From: Acidobacteriota bacterium
Lineage (GTDB): Bacteria; Acidobacteriota; Aminicenantia; Aminicenantales; Aminicenantaceae
DNA: 10,683 nt
NCBI GenBank assembly: GCA_030609975.1
Contig: JAUWSR010000107.1
Location: 1-10,683, forward strand
Reading direction: 5' to 3'
Part shown: positions 6,577 through 10,683 of the stretch, in pieces
Numbering within the stretch: the stretch's first letter is position 1
Layout: each line of letters opens with the position of its first letter
Notes under the pieces: generated by a model
What the model saw: only the letters and a program-made list of their open reading frames with translations
Told to the model about the DNA's origin: nothing
Database searches by the model: none
Program-made: the position numbers and the translations under genes

Positions 6577-8225
6577 TACCTGAGCAGTCGAGGAAGGCTT
6601 TTCAGCAAATTCTTAAAGGGCATCTTTTTAAGGATGCCGCCCAGTTGGGGAACAATTCCCAGCAGAGCTCCAATCCTGTGTTTAAACTGGGGGTGATGAT
6701 ATAGGGTCATCGCCTGACGGAACATATGGTTGCTTGGACGGTTATAGGGATACCACCAGAGATAAGAATTCTTGCCGGCAAAGTCAAGGGCCGTATATTT
6801 GATATTCACAAGTTCGAGCAAACCGTAGGGGCCGTGAGAACGTCCGATGCCCGTTTGTTTGATGCCTCCCCAGATAGCACCGGGCTCTACGAAAGAGGTC
6901 ATGTGATCGTTGACCGTGACCGTGCCCGCTTCTATCTTGTCGATCATTTCGGCGGCGACTTCACGGTCTTGCGTCCAAACCGAGGCGGTCAATCCATAAT
7001 CCGAATCATTGGCTAAGGCCACAGCTTGCTCCAGCGAGGAGAAGGTCATGATGGGCAGGGTGGGGCCGAAGGTCTCCTCGGTCATGATCTGCATGGAATG
7101 GTTGGTGTGAGAAAGAACAGCCGGGCGGAGGAAATACCCCGGAAGTTCACTGATGCGCTCGCCACCCCAGAGGATGTGCGCTCCCTTTTGCCTGGCGTCT
7201 TCCAGGTGGCTTTCCACGGTGTTCATCTGGGAGAGCGTTGTCATGGGACCCACGTCGGTTTCCGGATCCAAGGGATCTCCGATCTTGAGCCTCTGTGTGT
7301 GCTTCAGGACCCTTTGGATAAATTCCTCAGCCACGGAGTCCTGAACGTACAAGCGTTCCACCGAACCACAGCTCTGACCGGTATTGGTGAAGGCGCCCCA
7401 GACCGCCCCTTGAGCGGCTTTTTCCAAATCCGTATCCGCACACACGATCATGGGATCTTTGCCTCCCAGTTCGAGGGTGAGGTTGGTTAAATTGCGGCTG
7501 GCCATGGACATGATCTTCTTGCCGACACCAGTGCTGCCCGTGAACATGATAGCCTGGATATCGGGGGATGTGAGCATGGATTCTGCATCTTGGGAGCGGC
7601 AGTTTACGATATTCAGAACACCGGGAGGGAGCCCGGCTTCGAGAAAGATTTCGCCGATGTGCAAGGCGGTGAATGGGGTTGTGGTGGAAGGTCTCAGGAT
7701 GACGGTGTTGCCTGCGACCAATGCGCTTAGGGTGTCGAGGAGGGGAATAAGGAAGGGGTAGTTCCAGGGGGAGATGATGAGCGTCGGACCGAGCGGCTGA
7801 AAACGGAAGGATCCTTTTTTGTGGGTGAACATGAAAACATGATGTTTGGCTTTCTGAGGCCGGATCGATCGCTGTGTTTTGCGGGCGTAATATTCCAGCG
7901 CTTCCAAGGAGCCGAGGATTGTGGCTAGGCTCTCCGTTATGGGCGTTCCCTTTTCCCGGCTGATGGTTTCCGCCACCGCTTGGCTTTGGTCTAACAGGAT
8001 GTTTTTTGCTTTTCGAAGTATATTCCTTTTATCTCTGGTGGATGTGTTTTTCCATACGGGGAAGGCGGATTTTGCGGCCTGGACGGCCTGTCGGCACTCA
8101 ACTTCTGAGGCCAGAGAAAAATCGCCGAGTGACTCCAGAGTGGCGGGATTGGAGGAGTTGAGTTTGGCTGCGGTTTCAATCCGCTGATTGGCTATGATTA
8201 AGCGACCATCCATCATATTGCTCAT
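6576..8225 (-). CDS. Aldehyde dehydrogenase (NAD(P)-dependent) with C-terminal extension
   Basis: This member of the ALDH superfamily oxidises an aldehyde to a carboxylate. It has 549 residues against about 480-500 for a typical enzyme. Motifs in order are SPWNYPFLIPL (152-162), cofactor loop FTGSTGVGKKI (228-238), LELGGKDP (251-258) with catalytic base E252, TGQSCGSVE (282-290) with nucleophile C286, and EETFGP (383-388). The usual KPSE cofactor segment reads RPST (178-181), so the Lys and Glu that contact the adenosine ribose or phosphate are Arg and Thr; coenzyme preference may differ. Residues about 485-549 extend beyond the normal fold: an aromatic stretch YLWWYPYNRP, then a basic amphipathic segment (about 528-549) that could touch the membrane. 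It is first in a four-gene minus-strand run and ends in a TAATG overlap with the kinase gene. The aldehyde is unknown; semialdehydes and fatty aldehydes are both plausible. The ATG at 8225 lacks a clear ribosome binding site. Confidence 0.92.
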   Translation of the reverse strand: MSNMMDGRLIIANQRIETAAKLNSSNPATLESLGDFSLASEVECRQAVQAAKSAFPVWKNTSTRDKRNILRKAKNILLDQSQAVAETISREKGTPITESLATILGSLEALEYYARKTQRSIRPQKAKHHVFMFTHKKGSFRFQPLGPTLIISPWNYPFLIPLLDTLSALVAGNTVILRPSTTTPFTALHIGEIFLEAGLPPGVLNIVNCRSQDAESMLTSPDIQAIMFTGSTGVGKKIMSMASRNLTNLTLELGGKDPMIVCADTDLEKAAQGAVWGAFTNTGQSCGSVERLYVQDSVAEEFIQRVLKHTQRLKIGDPLDPETDVGPMTTLSQMNTVESHLEDARQKGAHILWGGERISELPGYFLRPAVLSHTNHSMQIMTEETFGPTLPIMTFSSLEQAVALANDSDYGLTASVWTQDREVAAEMIDKIEAGTVTVNDHMTSFVEPGAIWGGIKQTGIGRSHGPYGLLELVNIKYTALDFAGKNSYLWWYPYNRPSNHMFRQAMTLYHHPQFKHRIGALLGIVPQLGGILKKMPFKNLLKSLPRLLR

Positions 8226-8253
8226 AAATAATGTCGATATATGTTAGAACCTA

Positions 8254-8283
8254 ATATTATTGGAATTCTACGATAACTGTAAA
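8254..8283 (-). promoter_or_regulatory. Possible promoter for the ALDH-kinase-deaminase-namZ run
   Basis: Read on the minus strand, TTTACA (8278-8283) and TAATAT (8254-8259) are separated by 18 nt and lie about 30-58 nt upstream of the ALDH ATG. The match is moderate in an AT-rich spacer, where chance matches are common. The rest of the 8226-8386 spacer shows no gene and no clear tatC terminator. Confidence 0.3.
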
Positions 8284-8386
8284 AGATAACATTCTGTTCA
8301 CTTCAATTACAATCCCCTTCTTTTTATAATCGATATTCTTTACCCTTCGGGCGAGCTGATCTGATGATGATCCAGGTGATTGAATA

Positions 8387-9160
8387 TCAGCCGGACAATT
8401 CGGAATCTGAATCTTTGCTCTTGGGTTCTTTCTTTTTACCCACGACCATGGCGATCAAGATGCTGAGTCCATAGAGCCCCAGCATGGGTACCGCCACAAT
8501 ACTCTGAGTCATGGGATCCGGTGTAGGTGTAATGACGGCTGCGATGATGAACACGAATAGGACGGCATATTTGAAGTGTTTGATCATCATCCGGGATGTG
8601 ACGAGTCCCATTTTAGCGAGAAAGAAAACCAGGGTGGGGAGTTCGAACACCAGTGCGATCCCCAGAATGACCCGCATCGCTAAACTGAAGTATTGGTCCA
8701 CTGTGATCAAGGCCTTGAACTCCGAACCCATGCTCAGGAAAAAATTGCAAGCAAAAGGGAAAACCACTAAAAACGCAAAAGCACCTCCGCCAGCAAAAAA
8801 GAAGGTAGTCATGACCACGAAGGGGATGACATATTTTTTCTCTTTCTGGTAGAGGCCCGGGGCAATGAAGTACCAGATCTGGAGAAAGAGAAAGGGAGCC
8901 GCCACAAAGATGGCTGTGAGGAAGGAAACTTTCATGTACAAAAAGAAAGGTGCCGGCAGAGAAGTGAAGACCAGCTGTTCCCCTTCCGGAAGAAATTTGG
9001 TGACCGGCAGGGACAGGATGTTGTAAATATCTTTACTGAAGAACCAAGCGGGGAGGACAGCGATGACGATAGCGATAAAGGAATAGAAAAGGCGTTTACG
9101 CAGATCCTCGAGATGTTCAAGGAACGTCATATTGTCAGGTGACTTTATTCCCACTTTCAT
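8387..9160 (-). CDS. tatC: TatC, twin-arginine translocase receptor subunit
   Basis: TatC is the six-helix inner-membrane receptor that binds twin-arginine signal peptides and recruits TatA for export of folded proteins. It has 257 residues with six hydrophobic segments. Conserved landmarks are MTFLEHLEDLRKRL (11-24, cytoplasmic N-terminus), FIAPGLYQKE (98-107, aligning with E. coli F94 and E103 of the signal-peptide site), VFELP (171-175, polar Glu in a membrane helix) and TPTPDPMTQ (211-219). The C-terminus is a short charged tail. Two starts are possible. ATG 9160 overlaps the end of tatA by 26 nt; ATG 9130 lies 4 nt after the tatA stop and would begin exactly at MTFLEHL. I chose 9160 because many FCB-type TatC proteins carry a short PDxM-like lead before this segment, and neither site has a strong Shine-Dalgarno sequence. 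The order tatA-tatC supports co-transcription. Confidence 0.95.
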   Translation of the reverse strand: MKVGIKSPDNMTFLEHLEDLRKRLFYSFIAIVIAVLPAWFFSKDIYNILSLPVTKFLPEGEQLVFTSLPAPFFLYMKVSFLTAIFVAAPFLFLQIWYFIAPGLYQKEKKYVIPFVVMTTFFFAGGGAFAFLVVFPFACNFFLSMGSEFKALITVDQYFSLAMRVILGIALVFELPTLVFFLAKMGLVTSRMMIKHFKYAVLFVFIIAAVITPTPDPMTQSIVAVPMLGLYGLSILIAMVVGKKKEPKSKDSDSELSG

Positions 9161-9506
9161 CCTGTTCCGCTTTCTTGGTCGACTCTTTGGGGGTTTCCAC
9201 GGGTGCAGTCTTGTCTATAGCTGGTTCGGTCGGTGTGCTTTCTACGTGTTCGTAGGGATTTTCCGGCTCTGAGCTTATATCGAATTTGAAGTTTGTCACT
9301 TGATCGATGTCCTTCTTGATATCCCGGAATTCTGAGGCTTGGATCTCCTCTTCTATCTTTTCCTTGATCTCATCCGAGGTCCTGCGAAATTCGCGCAGAG
9401 CCTTGCCGATGGATTTTCCGACCTCAGGGAGTTTCTTGGGGCCAAATACCAAAAGTGCGATGCTCAAGATCATTATTAATTCCGGGAAGCCAATACTACC
9501 AAACAT
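9135..9506 (-). CDS. tatA: TatA/TatB-family twin-arginine translocase subunit
   Basis: This protein forms the translocation element of the Tat system together with TatC. It has 123 residues: an N-terminal membrane helix (about 5-21) with a polar Glu at position 9, the hinge FGPKKLPE (about 21-28), an amphipathic helix GKSIGKALREFRR, and a long acidic, proline-containing hydrophilic tail (about 55-123). The tail is longer than in most TatA proteins (60-90 residues) and closer to TatB lengths. The FG hinge and SIGFPEL start look TatA-like, and no second tatA or tatB is visible, so a bifunctional TatA is possible (inference). The ATG at 9506 is preferred over the in-frame TTG one codon upstream; a purine-rich AGAGAGA lies about 6 nt before the ATG. 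It is transcribed from a good promoter at 9546-9574. Confidence 0.9.
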   Translation of the reverse strand: MFGSIGFPELIMILSIALLVFGPKKLPEVGKSIGKALREFRRTSDEIKEKIEEEIQASEFRDIKKDIDQVTNFKFDISSEPENPYEHVESTPTEPAIDKTAPVETPKESTKKAEQDESGNKVT

Positions 9507-9545
9507 CAAAATTCTCTCTTTTTATCCTATGCGTAATGCTATGGA

Positions 9546-9574
9546 AATATAGCGGTTCGTGCGGTTTAAGTCAA
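9546..9574 (-). promoter_or_regulatory. Sigma70-type promoter for tatA-tatC
   Basis: On the minus strand, TTGACT (9569-9574) and TATATT (9546-9551) are separated by exactly 17 nt. Each matches the consensus at 5 of 6 positions. Transcription would begin near 9539, giving a leader of about 33 nt before the tatA ATG with room for its ribosome binding site. Confidence 0.65.
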
Positions 9575-9592
9575 CCTTAACTTTACAAGGTT
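9573..9592. repeat. Inverted repeat between tatA and the S41 protease gene
   Basis: AACCTT (9573-9578) and AAGGTT (9587-9592) are perfect 6-nt arms with an 8-nt centre. The repeat touches the -35 box of the tatA promoter and covers the candidate -35 box of the divergent gene, a position where an operator could act on both. With only 6-nt arms it could be chance. Confidence 0.35.
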
Positions 9593-9610
9593 CAGCGCCT
9601 TTGGTAGTAT
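9582..9610 (+). promoter_or_regulatory. Weak candidate promoter for the S41 protease gene
   Basis: TTTACA (9582-9587) and TAGTAT (9605-9610) are 17 nt apart. The start of transcription would fall near 9617, inside the GGGAGGTG ribosome binding site (9613-9620), which argues against this exact promoter being the one used. Confidence 0.25.
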
Positions 9611-9629
9611 CTGGGAGGTGGTTTTTATC

Positions 9630-10683
9630 ATGAAAAAGAAACTTTTTCTCCTTCTCGGAATTCTTTTTGTTTTTGGCATGCAGCCCCTGCTGCAGCAGGA
9701 TATCTGGACTCACTCTCTCAGGAAAATGTCGTCCATGGTTTCTCTGATCGAGCAAAATTACTATAAAGAGGTCAAACATGAAGACCTCGCCTATTCTACC
9801 ATCCGGGGTATGCTGTCCACCCTGGATCCCCACTCCTATTTTTTGGACCCTACCAGCCTGTCCACCCTGACAGAAGATTACACAGGGAAATACCATGGTC
9901 TGGGGATCCTGATCCAGAAACATGGTGAGGATTTGAAGGTCATCTCTCCCATCGAGGGAACCCCTGCTTACCGTCTTGGTATCCAGCCGGGTGATGTCAT
10001 CTCCCACATCGAGGGAGAAAGCACCAAACCCATCTCCAGCTACCAAGCCATGCAGCGACTGCGGGGTAAGCCGGGGACCAGCGTGACCATTACCATCACG
10101 CGGGAGGGTTTGGATGAACCGATGGATCTCACCATCGCACGAGCTGAGATCCCGCTTTACAGCATCCCCTATGCCTTCATGCTGCAGGATGATATCGGCT
10201 ATATCTATATCAACCGGTTTGCCGAGACGACCACGGAAGAGTTCCGGGAGAAGATGAGGCTTCTACAGGAACAGGGAATGCAAAAACTCATCATCGATTT
10301 CCGTTTGAACGGGGGCGGAACCTTCATTCAATCTCTGGAAATGTCGGAAGAGCTCCTGGCCAAGGATGCAGCCATCGTATCCATAAAGGGACGCAACAGT
10401 TACTACAATCGAGTATTTCGGGCCAACCGCAATGGGCGCTTCCAGGATATCCCCCTGGTCATCGTTATCCATAGGGGCACGGCCAGCGCTCCGGAGATCG
10501 TAAGTGGTGCGGTCAAGGACAACGACCGGGGACTTATCGTAGGTGAGAGATCCTGGGGCAAAGGCCTCGTCCAGACAGTGTTTCGTTTGGGGCCTGAGTC
10601 TGCGGTCGCTTTGACCACTGCCAAATATTACACCCCCAGCGGTCGCTCCATACAAAGGGATTATTACCCGCTCGAAGATTACC
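9630..10683 (+). CDS. S41 family carboxyl-terminal processing protease (3' end outside window)
   Basis: This is a Ser/Lys protease of the CtpA/Prc/CtpB type, acting outside the cytoplasmic membrane on C-termini of exported proteins. The ATG at 9630 follows GGGAGGTG (9613-9620). The first 351 residues are present, and the frame is open to the window edge. An N-terminal hydrophobic segment (about 4-20) is a signal peptide or anchor. A PDZ domain lies at about 85-170, with GLGILIQ at 90-96 and LGIQPGDVISHIEG further on. The peptidase core follows, with DFRLNGGG (where DLRxNPGG is usual), nucleophile S286 in GTASAPEIVSGA, and general base K311 in SWGKGLVQ. The 25-residue spacing between S286 and K311 is the same as in plant D1 processing protease. 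YYTPSGRSIQ is another family hallmark. It diverges from tatA across a 123-nt intergenic region. Confidence 0.93.
   Translation, partial: MKKKLFLLLGILFVFGMQPLLQQDIWTHSLRKMSSMVSLIEQNYYKEVKHEDLAYSTIRGMLSTLDPHSYFLDPTSLSTLTEDYTGKYHGLGILIQKHGEDLKVISPIEGTPAYRLGIQPGDVISHIEGESTKPISSYQAMQRLRGKPGTSVTITITREGLDEPMDLTIARAEIPLYSIPYAFMLQDDIGYIYINRFAETTTEEFREKMRLLQEQGMQKLIIDFRLNGGGTFIQSLEMSEELLAKDAAIVSIKGRNSYYNRVFRANRNGRFQDIPLVIVIHRGTASAPEIVSGAVKDNDRGLIVGERSWGKGLVQTVFRLGPESAVALTTAKYYTPSGRSIQRDYYPLEDY

Noticed and set aside
8343..8351. CCCTTCGGG hairpin as a tatC terminator
   Set aside because: The stem is only three base pairs and there is no T-run after it on the minus strand.
9522..10046. 174-residue open frame on the minus strand across the tatA promoter and the S41 protease start
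   Set aside because: It runs opposite the PDZ part of the protease and through the tatA promoter; the sequence has no protein-like features.
1..10683. tRNA, rRNA, CRISPR arrays, insertion sequences, riboswitches
   Set aside because: No cloverleaf, repeated spacer pattern, transposase or terminal inverted repeat was seen; the window is densely filled with protein genes.

Overview
The window carries ten genes and no RNA genes, insertion sequences or CRISPR arrays. It looks like ordinary chromosome from a Gram-negative-type bacterium. Three things suggest a member of the Bacteroidota/FCB assemblage or a related candidate phylum (for example Marinimicrobia- or Calditrichota-like): bacillithiol genes together with a Tat system, a DUF1343/NamZ peptidoglycan glycosidase, and a sodium:solute symporter with a long charged loop of a type I recall from Bacteroidota. 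This placement is an inference. Several genes have Shine-Dalgarno-like sequences, and no foreign DNA or phage signature is visible.

Region 1 (1-4160, + strand) is a compact operon. It holds the end of bshC, then bshB1, then bshA, which together cover bacillithiol synthesis: BshA makes GlcNAc-malate, BshB1 deacetylates it and BshC adds cysteine. A sodium:solute symporter starts 3 nt after the bshA stop, so it is probably co-transcribed. Region 2 (4161-4252) is a short convergent spacer with no convincing terminator.

Region 3 (4253-8225, - strand) is a second tight run. In transcription order it is an aldehyde dehydrogenase with an unusual C-terminal tail, a small UPF0200/adenylate-kinase-like P-loop kinase, a dCMP deaminase, and a secreted NamZ-type exo-N-acetylmuramidase. 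The first three are coupled by 1-nt and 4-nt overlaps. The kinase-deaminase pair is the most interesting arrangement here. The same two domains are fused in one polypeptide in eukaryotic (yeast Dcd1-like) dCMP deaminases and in the bacterial anti-phage deaminases DcdV/AvcD.

Region 4 (8387-9506, - strand) is tatA-tatC, encoding a minimal twin-arginine translocase, with a good sigma70-type promoter upstream of tatA. Divergent from it, at 9630 on the + strand, starts an S41 (carboxyl-terminal processing) protease that runs off the right edge. The tatA/S41 intergenic region holds back-to-back promoter candidates and a small inverted repeat. There is no gene-free stretch longer than about 160 nt.
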